The position numbers and the translations under genes are program-made. Shown here in pieces: positions 1 to 6,108 of a DNA stretch of 9,569 nucleotides; within the stretch, counting starts at the first letter, position 1, and every line of letters begins with the position of its first letter. The notes below the pieces were generated by a model. It saw nothing but the letters and a program-made list of their open reading frames with translations. It was not told the DNA's origin and ran no database searches. The stretch is from an uncultured Bacteroidota bacterium (GTDB taxonomy: Bacteria > Bacteroidota > Bacteroidia > NS11-12g > UBA955). Location of the stretch: positions 1-9,569 of the forward strand of contig CAJBVU010000174.1 in the NCBI GenBank assembly GCA_903959115.1, read 5' to 3'.

Positions 1-1494
1 ATTTACGAGTACTTTTCTGATGGAATCGATGCCTTGGTTTTTTACTGTTATTGCCGCGGTGAATAGGGAATCAACCATATCAAATAGATTGGTATCGGGT
101 GAAAGTGTTGCGGCAAAAGGGTAAGCATCTTTTCCCACTACTGCGGAAAAGGAAATTCGAGCCGTATCATTGGATTTCACGAGATCTGAATTCAAATTTG
201 AGTAACAGATCATATTAAATGTGCCCGCAATCATTGGCCTGAAACTTTGGGCAAAAACCACGGTATCGGACTTAAATGTATCTAAGGTGAAATTTTTGAC
301 ATCGTAATAAATCCGATTTCCATTTTGGTAAATTTCGCATGTCACAGGACCTGTAGATTTCAAATAACCATTGTTTTTTAGTAGCAGTTTGGGTGATATG
401 GAGGGCTTGCCAAAACTCATCACATCGCCTTGTTTTGGATTTGTAATTTGAATGGCTTGAAAATCATAGGGTTTACCCACGCTAAAGAACTTAACCAAAG
501 AATCGTTGTCTGTGAATAGGTCTAGGTATTGTTTTGTGCGGATCACAATTTTGTGAAGTCCTTGGTTTGTGGGCGTAAAGTTTTTTGTCATTGATAGCTC
601 CAGGGCATACAATGCTTGAATATAAGATTTGGTTGAATCGTAATAGACACGTTTGCCATTGGGTTCGTAAATACTGCAATAAAATGGTACGCTGAAGGCG
701 GGGATTAATCCATCGTTATAGGCTTTGAACTTAATACCGATGGGTTTGCTTTTAGAGTAAAATTGGTCCACGTCTGGGCTTCTTAGAGAATCTACGCCGA
801 TATCCACTATTTTTCTGACATATATGGTCCGAGTTTGGGTGTCATTTTTCTTGTAGGCATCGCCAAGCATTTCCGATGTGAAAACCACTTGCAATTTCCC
901 AGTATCGCTGCATTTGTAGGTGGGCCAAAATAGGATTTTGGATTGGAACTTTGGCAGGGATAATAATTGTGTTTGGTTATAGACAACTTTGGTTCTTTGA
1001 AAGATGCGACATCGAACGGTAAAGGTTGGAGAATTATCATAACCGACATTTTGGATGTTTGCCATCGGCATCATGGTGTCGATCTTGTAGTTATAACCAC
1101 TGCCATTGCTGGGCTCGTAGACGGTATTAATCATCACGTCTTTTTTCACGCCGACATAGAATTTCCGTGTTGCGGTATCATTGTCTATCACTTGGTCGCC
1201 GGGTCTTTTCACGATAATCATTACTACATGTTCACCGTAGGAGGTGGGAATAAATCGCTTAGGGAAAGTATATTTCCGTTTGAGTCCGCTACTCAGCGTA
1301 TCTCGAATGGTTTTGTTATAGAGTTTTGTGTTGCCGAACCAGATTTCGCATCGAATATTGAAGCTGTCTGTTGCATTTTGTAAGCCGATGTTTCCAACTA
1401 CGCCTTCAGGTGCTAAACTATCAACGGTATATGCGTTTATACTGTCTTTAGGGTAATCGGCAGAAATCGCAGCGATATCAATGTCGGCTTGTAA
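1..1494 (-). repeat. Five tandem Ig/CARDB-like protein repeats, period 112-113 residues
   Basis: Two landmarks recur through the C-terminal half of the secreted protein. An Asp at the start of each beta strand lies at residues 482 (DIAAI), 595 (DVMI), 707 (DIGV), 820 (DFQA) and 932 (DAYP). An Asn-Asp-Thr/Ser motif about 13-14 residues before the next unit lies at 581, 693, 806 and 918. Spacings are 113, 112, 113 and 112 for the first landmark and 112, 113, 112 for the second. Each unit also carries a 'CEIW/CRIF/CSIY/CEIY' strand near its middle. The repeat is clear at protein level but the units are divergent in DNA, so it is an old duplication. The fifth unit is cut by the window edge. Confidence 0.8.
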
Positions 1495-2922
1495 TCGCGG
1501 TTCTATCAGAAATTTATAGGGTGCATCGGGGGAGAAATCCACCCAGTTTGTATCGCCCAGGGGTTCGGCATAAAAGAAGGTGCGCGGTCGAACAGGTTCT
1601 TCCATCTGATAGCCAAATGAAATATTGTTGGTTCCTAGCTGACGTACGCCGACATAAAACGAGCCTTTAATTTGAACGGGTTTTTTTAGATCAAGTATAT
1701 AATTTCCGGACTTACTGGTGAGGGAATCACTTTGATAAATCAATTTTCCTGGTCTTCTTCGCGTGCTGTCGTGCGACCATATTCCTACTTTGAATGGCTC
1801 GCCACCGCTTCCGAAGGTTACGGTAATTTGATTGATGTTTTTGGGTGAATTGGAGAAAAATTTGGCAACAAAATCCCCATTTGTTCCGTTGAAGCCAATT
1901 CCACCAGGGGCTGGCGATTGCGTTACATCGCGATAACTATAAACATTTGCATTACCCAATCGATATGATTCGCCGCTGTTGTTATAATTGTTGGGGTCGT
2001 GGCTTTCAACATAAACGGTATCAAGTCCAGCATTTACCGGATTGAGAGAGGGAACCGTAAAAAAACCTTCTTCACCGGGGGCAATCGACACTTTAAAGCT
2101 ATCTTTTTGGGTGTTAAATCCTTTACTGCGGGTATAGACGTTGTAATTAGAAAGTGTTTGTTTGCCTACATTTCTTAAGAGCACTTGTACGCTGTCTGGT
2201 TTACCAAGCGGTATTGGGAGTTTTCCGAGAGAGTATACTTTTATGATGGCAATGTCCTTTTGAAACTTGGGAAAATTCAAAATGATGGTAGGGTGGTAAC
2301 TGGCGCTATTGGGAAGGCTATCAAAACCGGTGGTTGAAATCCCGTATTTTACTTGATTGGCTGCATAGCTTGTAACTGTGGTTGGACCTTCAAAATACCA
2401 TTGGAGGGTTGACGTTTGTTTTTTGATTTGTTGATATTCTACGAAGATGGCCAAGTTTTCACCCTTCAAAGAATCATAACCATACTTAGAAGTGGTGAAG
2501 GGGATTTTGTAAAATTTTTCTAGTGCACCAATATAGCTGGCCGGGGTATTGCTGAAGACGAGGGTGCTATTATTTGTTTCGGTTGGAAAGTGAAGTTTAC
2601 CTGCACCAAAGTCGGAACGCGAAGTGTTTTGAATCCAAATTTTACACAAGGTGCTACTGTTGGGTGCAGCTATGGATGCGATATGAAAAAACTCGCATGA
2701 TTCGATGGTGTCTTTGTGATAGAGGTTTGCCAATTCAGCTTTTGGAAATATGTAGGCAAAACGAGAAACCTGTGTGTCTTTGGTAGTGCTAGCGACCATC
2801 GGTCCGCCCAAGGTACCTGCAAAGGAGCCATCGCCAATTTTGACGTATTGTCCCAGTGCTGCAGGTATTATCGCATAGAAAATTGCGACAAACACGAGCC
2901 ATATTTTCAGATTTCCCCTCAT
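1..2922 (-). CDS. Giant secreted Ig-like repeat protein, probable T9SS cargo (C-terminus outside window)
   Basis: Reading leftward from ATG at 2922, the frame stays open for 974 codons to the window edge, so the gene is partial. Residues 1-24 form a signal peptide (basic start, hydrophobic core, AALG before Gln25). Residues about 25-220 are a beta-rich region that opens like many Bacteroidota surface proteins (IGDG start, then a 'YIFPKAEL' segment). An Ig-like unit follows at about 220-320. A probable beta-sandwich domain at about 337-475 contains 'FVAKFF', 'FKVGIW' and 'FYVGVRQ'. From residue 480 on come Ig/CARDB-like repeats of 112-113 residues, each ending in an NDT/NDS motif (581, 693, 806, 918). 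I see no catalytic domain. Expected location is the cell surface or outside the cell, in an adhesive or structural role. The T9SS sorting domain that would confirm the export route would lie off the left edge, so that part is inference. The gene is divergent from pyrF. Confidence 0.85.
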   Translation of the reverse strand, partial: MRGNLKIWLVFVAIFYAIIPAALGQYVKIGDGSFAGTLGGPMVASTTKDTQVSRFAYIFPKAELANLYHKDTIESCEFFHIASIAAPNSSTLCKIWIQNTSRSDFGAGKLHFPTETNNSTLVFSNTPASYIGALEKFYKIPFTTSKYGYDSLKGENLAIFVEYQQIKKQTSTLQWYFEGPTTVTSYAANQVKYGISTTGFDSLPNSASYHPTIILNFPKFQKDIAIIKVYSLGKLPIPLGKPDSVQVLLRNVGKQTLSNYNVYTRSKGFNTQKDSFKVSIAPGEEGFFTVPSLNPVNAGLDTVYVESHDPNNYNNSGESYRLGNANVYSYRDVTQSPAPGGIGFNGTNGDFVAKFFSNSPKNINQITVTFGSGGEPFKVGIWSHDSTRRRPGKLIYQSDSLTSKSGNYILDLKKPVQIKGSFYVGVRQLGTNNISFGYQMEEPVRPRTFFYAEPLGDTNWVDFSPDAPYKFLIEPRLQADIDIAAISADYPKDSINAYTVDSLAPEGVVGNIGLQNATDSFNIRCEIWFGNTKLYNKTIRDTLSSGLKRKYTFPKRFIPTSYGEHVVMIIVKRPGDQVIDNDTATRKFYVGVKKDVMINTVYEPSNGSGYNYKIDTMMPMANIQNVGYDNSPTFTVRCRIFQRTKVVYNQTQLLSLPKFQSKILFWPTYKCSDTGKLQVVFTSEMLGDAYKKNDTQTRTIYVRKIVDIGVDSLRSPDVDQFYSKSKPIGIKFKAYNDGLIPAFSVPFYCSIYEPNGKRVYYDSTKSYIQALYALELSMTKNFTPTNQGLHKIVIRTKQYLDLFTDNDSLVKFFSVGKPYDFQAIQITNPKQGDVMSFGKPSISPKLLLKNNGYLKSTGPVTCEIYQNGNRIYYDVKNFTLDTFKSDTVVFAQSFRPMIAGTFNMICYSNLNSDLVKSNDTARISFSAVVGKDAYPFAATLSPDTNLFDMVDSLFTAAITVKNQGIDSIRKVLVN

Positions 2923-2936
2923 TTTATACAAACCTA
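2922..2936 (-). promoter_or_regulatory. -7 box TAGGTTTG for the secreted repeat protein
   Basis: On the minus strand TAGGTTTG (2936 to 2929) matches the Bacteroidota -7 consensus TAnnTTTG exactly. It is followed by TATAAA and then the ATG at 2922. A box centred at -7 puts the transcript start about 0-4 nt before the ATG, so the mRNA would be leaderless or nearly so. The nearest upstream TTG triplets are 12 and 25 nt away, so the -33 element is weak or non-standard. Confidence 0.5.
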
Positions 2937-2952
2937 CGCGAAAATGATCAAC

Positions 2953-2964
2953 TTGCCGAGGCAA
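2953..2964. promoter_or_regulatory. Small inverted repeat TTGCC-GA-GGCAA between divergent genes
   Basis: A perfect 5-bp inverted repeat with a 2-nt spacer lies in the 62-bp gap between the secreted-protein gene and pyrF. It sits between the two presumed promoters, so it could be an operator or part of a -33 region. At this length it may also be chance. No known regulator is implied. Confidence 0.2.
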
Positions 2965-2985
2965 TATGTTTAATTTGCAACATCG
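2965..2985 (+). promoter_or_regulatory. Candidate -7 region of pyrF with near-leaderless start
   Basis: Two overlapping near-matches to TAnnTTTG lie just before the pyrF GTG: TATGTTTA at 2965-2972 (seven of eight positions) and TAATTTGC at 2971-2978 (one base short between TA and TTTG). Either would start transcription only a few bases before GTG at 2985. A TTG at 2953 is 15 nt upstream of the second box. Neither box is a full consensus match. Confidence 0.3.
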
Positions 2986-3794
2986 TGAACAAGCAGAAAC
3001 TCGTACAAGAAATCTTATCAAAACGCTCCTATTTATGTACCGGATTGGACACCCAAATTGAGAAACTCCCAAGGGGCTTGGAGCGCAATGGTAAGGGATT
3101 GATGCAGTTTAATCGCGACATTATAGACGCCACAAAAGCGCATAGTGTGGCCTATAAAGTGAATACCGCTTTTTACGAGCAATATGGCAAGGCTGGATGG
3201 GAATGGATGGAAGAAACCTTGCAGTATTTACCGAGTGATACTTTGAAAATTGCGGACGCAAAAAGGGGTGACATTGGCAATACAAGTAGCATGTATGCGA
3301 AGGCGTTTTTTGAGACGCTACCTTTTGATGCAATTACTGTAGCACCTTATATGGGTGAAGACAGTTTGCGTCCGTTCTTGGAGTTCAAAGACAAGTGGGT
3401 GATCTGTTTGGCGCTCACAAGCAATGCAGGTCATGCCGATTTTCAGTTGGGTGAATATGAAGGCATGAAGCTATATGAACGCGTTATTGAGACGGTTTGT
3501 AAGTGGGGCAGTGAAGAGAATTTGATGTTTGTTGTGGGTGCAACGCGTGCCGAAATGGTAGGTGAAATCCGCAAGATGATTCCGAACCACTTTTTGTTGG
3601 TGCCTGGTGTTGGTGCGCAAGGGGGGAGTTTGGCCGACATTACCGAAGCGGCTGCGAATAAGGAGGTAGGATTACTGGTGAATTCCTCCAGAGGCATTTT
3701 GTATGCTTCTGAAGGGGAGGATTATGCAGAGGCGGCGGCCATCGAGGCCAAGAAATTGGCGCAGGAGATGAGCGGGCTTATCCGCGTGGTTTAA
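2985..3794 (+). CDS. pyrF: Orotidine 5'-phosphate decarboxylase
   Basis: This enzyme decarboxylates OMP to UMP, the last step of de novo pyrimidine synthesis, in the cytosol. The 269-residue product fits the longer bacterial group (type 2) of OMP decarboxylases. The N-terminal 'SYLCTGLDT' (15-23) holds the substrate-binding Asp of the first strand. 'DAKRGDIGNT' (91-100) is the family signature with catalytic Lys93. 'PGVGAQGG' and 'LVNSSRGI' near the C-terminus form the phosphate-binding strands. I chose GTG at 2985 because 'NKQKLVQEI' just before the first strand matches the usual PyrF beginning. The frame is open upstream to ATG at 2856, but that start would run through the divergent gene's signal-peptide codons and add 43 residues with no PyrF character. 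The gene stands alone on this strand. Its 3' end overlaps the convergent SDR gene by 17 bp. Confidence 0.95.
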   Translation: MNKQKLVQEILSKRSYLCTGLDTQIEKLPRGLERNGKGLMQFNRDIIDATKAHSVAYKVNTAFYEQYGKAGWEWMEETLQYLPSDTLKIADAKRGDIGNTSSMYAKAFFETLPFDAITVAPYMGEDSLRPFLEFKDKWVICLALTSNAGHADFQLGEYEGMKLYERVIETVCKWGSEENLMFVVGATRAEMVGEIRKMIPNHFLLVPGVGAQGGSLADITEAAANKEVGLLVNSSRGILYASEGEDYAEAAAIEAKKLAQEMSGLIRVV

Positions 3795-4467
3795 GGGGTC
3801 TGATTTCCAAGTTTACGTTATGGAAATTGTCTGGCGATTCTAGGCAATAAACGATTTGCGAAGCCACATCTTGGGGCATCAGCATATTGTCGTGCGGTTG
3901 AATATTCTCACTATGTCTAAAGAAATCAGTTTTTACTGAGCCAGGATAGATGCATGTAACTTTCACTCCAAAATCGCGAACTTCCTTATATAAGGCATCG
4001 CTAAAACCTCTTACGGCAAATTTGGTAGCGCAGTAACCGCTCACTTGTTGGTAGCCTTCAAGACCGGCGATGGATGAAATATTGATGATATGTCCAAGAC
4101 CTTGTTTTTTCATGGAAGGCAGTGCCAATCGGGTGGCGTAAAAGAGTCCGGTGACATTTGTATCGAACATTTCTTGCCACTGATCGAGGCTAATTTCTTC
4201 GCAAAATCCAAAATAACCTAGTCCTGCGTTGTTGATGAGTATATCAATTTTGCCGTGTGCGGTGAGGACTTTGTCGAAAGCGGTTTGAAGGGATTCGTGG
4301 TTTCTAACATCGGCGATAAGGCAATGGTAGTTATCGTGTTGGGTTGTGCAACCGGATCTGCATAGACCATAAACGGTGGCGCCTTTTGCTAACAATTGGT
4401 TTACACACTCGAGGCCAATTCCTTTGTTGGCTCCAGTAACGATGGCGATGCGGTTATTAAGATTCAT
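3778..4467 (-). CDS. Short-chain dehydrogenase/reductase (classical SDR)
   Basis: The 229-residue product is a complete classical SDR, an NAD(P)(H)-dependent oxidoreductase with a Rossmann fold. It shows the cofactor loop TGANKGIG (11-18), the NNAG motif (79-82), catalytic Asn104 in 'NVTG', catalytic Ser132 in 'NISS', and the YCATK active site (Tyr145, Lys149). 'YPGSVKTDF' (174-182) is the usual segment after the active site. The C-terminus ends in 'IRPLKPRG', like the YdfG-type branch, whose members often reduce 3-hydroxy acids or small carbonyls; the actual substrate cannot be read from sequence. ATG at 4467 overlaps the end of mnmH by 11 bp, so it is the last gene of the purS operon and probably translated by coupling. 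The tail overlaps pyrF, leaving no room for a separate intergenic terminator. Confidence 0.9.
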   Translation of the reverse strand: MNLNNRIAIVTGANKGIGLECVNQLLAKGATVYGLCRSGCTTQHDNYHCLIADVRNHESLQTAFDKVLTAHGKIDILINNAGLGYFGFCEEISLDQWQEMFDTNVTGLFYATRLALPSMKKQGLGHIINISSIAGLEGYQQVSGYCATKFAVRGFSDALYKEVRDFGVKVTCIYPGSVKTDFFRHSENIQPHDNMLMPQDVASQIVYCLESPDNFHNVNLEIRPLKPRG

Positions 4468-5494
4468 TTTTTTGAGTATTGAGAAGAGTTAACAATGAAG
4501 ATTCGATTTGGTTCCAATCCCAAGCAATTGACGTGATTTTTGTGTTGTTTTTGTTTACGAAGTGCTGGTATGATTTATCATAATAGACCAAAAGTATTTC
4601 CACCCACGTTTTGAAATCATTTGCTTCTAGCGCTTCAACGGCGGCTTGCTCATGTTGGCCACCAAGTCGTTTTCTAAGTTTTTGGGTTTGGGCGATGAGC
4701 TGTTCTTTGGGCAGGCCGGCGTATTCGTTGATGATGCGATTAATTCTTGTTTGGGTATCGACATGAATTTCGAGACTTGGGGCTTCTTGCATTTGCTTCC
4801 AGAGTCCTTCGGGCACGGCACATTGGCCTACTGTTCTACTTTCGTTTTCTATGTAAACGGTTTGGTTTTCATGAAATTGCAGGTAATCGATGGCGACGAG
4901 GTTTTCGAACATTTCATTTCTAGGCTGGGCGGGCATTCCAACGCCTCCGAGGGCACTACCTTTATGATTGGCTCTTTTTTCTAGGTCGATGATGGCTTTA
5001 CCATTGTTTTGCAGCAATTGAAGGAGCTCTGTTTTTCCCGAGCCTGTATGACCGGCGATTAAAACGATGTTTAGGGGTGTTTTTAGGGTTTGGAGAACCC
5101 AGTTCCGGTAGGATTTATAGCCATCTTTTATGATAAAAACGGGGTGACCGCTCCATTGGGTGATGGTTGAGGCAATTTGACTACGAAGTCCGCCTCTCCA
5201 GCAGTAGAACAGGAGTTTTTTTTGGTGGTTGAGTTGAATTTCCATCAGTTGTTGATAGATGGATGCGAATTTCGGTCCGGTGAGGGAGAGGCCAAGCATG
5301 ACGGCCGCTTCGCGGCCTTCATGCTTGTAAGCGCGGCCTACGGCCGCGCGATCTTCATCGCAAAGTATCGGTACATTGATGGCATTTGGAATGTGGGCTC
5401 GTTCAAATTCCGACTCACTTCGTACATCAACCCAAATAAACTCGTTACGTCTGAGTAGCGCTTCCTGAATCGTTAACGCCCTGGTCTGACTCAT
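4457..5494 (-). CDS. mnmH: tRNA 2-selenouridine synthase (rhodanese + P-loop)
   Basis: MnmH (SelU, YbbB) converts 2-thiouridine at tRNA wobble position 34 to 2-selenouridine using selenophosphate, through a geranylated intermediate. The 345-residue product has both family domains. An N-terminal rhodanese domain runs from 'WVDVRSESEFERAHIPNAIN' (21-40) to the active loop 'YCWRGGLRS' (97-105) with catalytic Cys98. A P-loop domain carries GHTGSGKT (148-155), followed by the family-typical 'LEKRANHKGSALGG' (171-184). All key residues are intact and the length is close to E. coli MnmH. The gene follows the DUF4286 gene after 2 bp and overlaps the SDR gene by 11 bp. Its presence suggests the organism uses selenium, which needs a selenophosphate synthetase (SelD) not seen here. 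Two strong hairpins lie in codons for about residues 49-67, and an A8 run on the coding strand (5223 to 5216) spans the codons of two lysines just before the Cys98 loop. Confidence 0.95.
   Translation of the reverse strand: MSQTRALTIQEALLRRNEFIWVDVRSESEFERAHIPNAINVPILCDEDRAAVGRAYKHEGREAAVMLGLSLTGPKFASIYQQLMEIQLNHQKKLLFYCWRGGLRSQIASTITQWSGHPVFIIKDGYKSYRNWVLQTLKTPLNIVLIAGHTGSGKTELLQLLQNNGKAIIDLEKRANHKGSALGGVGMPAQPRNEMFENLVAIDYLQFHENQTVYIENESRTVGQCAVPEGLWKQMQEAPSLEIHVDTQTRINRIINEYAGLPKEQLIAQTQKLRKRLGGQHEQAAVEALEANDFKTWVEILLVYYDKSYQHFVNKNNTKITSIAWDWNQIESSLLTLLNTQKNES
5294..5326. repeat. 15-bp-arm hairpin inside mnmH with C-(GAA)-G triloop
   Basis: Arms 5294-5308 (AAGCATGACGGCCGC) and 5312-5326 pair at 14 of 15 positions around a 3-nt loop. 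On the mnmH coding strand the loop is GAA closed by a C-G pair, giving the core GCGAAGC, known as an unusually stable DNA mini-hairpin. It codes for mnmH residues around KHEGREAAVML, a conserved stretch, so it is not an in-frame insertion. Confidence 0.8.
5331..5349. repeat. 8-bp perfect hairpin inside mnmH with C-(GTA)-G triloop
   Basis: Arms GCGCGGCC (5331-5338) and GGCCGCGC (5342-5349) pair perfectly around a 3-nt loop that reads GTA on the coding strand, again closed by C-G. It lies 4 bp from the first hairpin and shares its GCGGCC/GGCCGC core. It codes for mnmH residues in the DRAAVGRAY segment. Confidence 0.8.
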
Positions 5495-5496
5495 GA

Positions 5497-5805
5497 TTAC
5501 ATGATTACTTCCAACAAGCTGCGATATGCCAACACGGTGTCGCCATACTTTTCCTTCGTTTTTGCTTGTAGCATCGGACCAAATTGATCCTTGTATTGAT
5601 TGTAATTTTCTATGGAATTGGCAGTATACTGAATGGCATAATTAATCCCTTCATTGTCGCCTGCTTCGGTAAGTAATTTTAGGATCTTGCACTCTGTAAA
5701 GCAGCCGGTTTGCATCACCTCAGGAATATGCTCCTGCTGCATCCATATTAGCCATTCTTCGGCCATATGACTTCCCACATTACAAGTTACGTTGTAAACA
5801 ATCAT
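5497..5805 (-). CDS. DUF4286 family protein of unknown function
   Basis: The 102-residue cytosolic protein matches my memory of the small DUF4286 family common in Bacteroidota: 'MIVYNVTCNV' opening, 'EEWLIWMQQEHIPEVM' helix (16-31), 'INYAIQYTA' strand, and a 'AYRSLLEVI' ending strand. The order beta - helix - beta - beta - helix - beta suggests a ferredoxin-like or dimeric alpha-beta barrel fold; that is inference from the pattern. There is no signal peptide or membrane segment and no known reaction. The ATG at 5805 is 3 bp after the purS stop, and the TAA is 2 bp before the mnmH start, so it is translated from the same message as both. Confidence 0.85.
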   Translation of the reverse strand: MIVYNVTCNVGSHMAEEWLIWMQQEHIPEVMQTGCFTECKILKLLTEAGDNEGINYAIQYTANSIENYNQYKDQFGPMLQAKTKEKYGDTVLAYRSLLEVIM

Positions 5806-5808
5806 GCT

Positions 5809-6057
5809 TTATTGCGTGATGCGTATGTTATAGCCCTCCATGATGAGGTTGGCCAACAATTTTTTACAAGCCAATTCAGCCATTTCATGAGCCTCTTCTG
5901 CGGTATTGGCGTCCAAATCCATGGTGATAAATTTTCCAATGCGTACATTGGATGCGTTGTTTAAACCAATTTTTGGCAGGCCATTGGCAACAGCTTTTCC
6001 TTGGGGATCCAACAATCCCTTTAATGGTAAGATTTCAATCTCGGCAACGAATTTCAC
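5809..6057 (-). CDS. purS: Phosphoribosylformylglycinamidine synthase subunit PurS
   Basis: PurS is the small subunit of the three-part FGAM synthase (PurS-PurQ-PurL), which makes FGAM from FGAR, ATP and glutamine in purine synthesis. PurS bridges PurQ and PurL, possibly helping ammonia pass between them. The 82-residue product carries the family motifs 'LLDPQGKAV' (15-23), 'NVRIGKF' (37-43) and 'CKKLLANLIMEGY' (64-76), and its length is typical. The start is GTG at 6057: it directly precedes 'KFVAEIEI', and an in-frame TAG lies 4 codons upstream, so no longer form is possible. It is the first gene of the operon purS-DUF4286-mnmH-SDR. purQ and purL are not adjacent on either side, which is less usual than the purSQL cluster of Bacillus. 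Confidence 0.93.
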   Translation of the reverse strand: MKFVAEIEILPLKGLLDPQGKAVANGLPKIGLNNASNVRIGKFITMDLDANTAEEAHEMAELACKKLLANLIMEGYNIRITQ

Positions 6058-6069
6058 AGTACAAACCTA
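6057..6069 (-). promoter_or_regulatory. -7 box TAGGTTTG for the purS operon, leaderless GTG start
   Basis: TAGGTTTG on the minus strand (6069 to 6062) is an exact TAnnTTTG match, identical to the box of the secreted-protein gene. It lies 4 bases before the GTG start of purS, so transcription should begin at or within about 2 nt of the start codon. A TTG is 12 nt upstream of the box, closer than the usual -33 spacing. Confidence 0.5.
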
Positions 6070-6093
6070 CATTAAAATCCGCAAAAAATCGTG

Positions 6094-6108
6094 TACTTTG
6101 CCGTGATG
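6094..6108 (+). promoter_or_regulatory. Candidate -7 box TACTTTGC for the lipoprotein operon
   Basis: TACTTTGC at 6094-6101 resembles TAnnTTTG with one spacer base missing and is followed by CGTGATG. The predicted transcript start falls close to GTG 6103 / ATG 6106, again giving an almost leaderless message. No TTG is visible at a normal -33 distance, so support is weak. Confidence 0.3.

Noticed and set aside
967..1383. Plus-strand open frame of 138 codons
   Set aside because: It lies wholly inside the secreted repeat-protein gene on the other strand, which has a signal peptide and regular domain repeats. The plus-strand product shows no recognisable motif.
2574..2973. Plus-strand frames of 70 and 85 codons
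   Set aside because: They lie opposite the 5' part of the secreted-protein gene and its promoter and encode no recognisable protein.
2856..2984. Longer pyrF starting at ATG 2856
   Set aside because: The 43 extra residues overlap the signal-peptide codons and promoter of the divergent gene and have no PyrF features. GTG 2985 fits the usual N-terminus.
5216..5223. A8 run on the mnmH coding strand as a programmed frameshift site
   Set aside because: The codons CAA AAA AAA fit a slippery motif, but the zero frame gives the full conserved enzyme. The nearby hairpins lie upstream of the run on the message, not downstream where a frameshift stimulator would sit.
5294..5349. The mnmH hairpins as a transcription terminator or inserted mobile repeat
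   Set aside because: No U-run follows either stem, and the encoded residues are conserved in MnmH of distant bacteria, so no insertion occurred.
4646..5458. Plus-strand frames of 112 and 93 codons
   Set aside because: Both are shadows of mnmH, whose rhodanese and P-loop motifs are complete.
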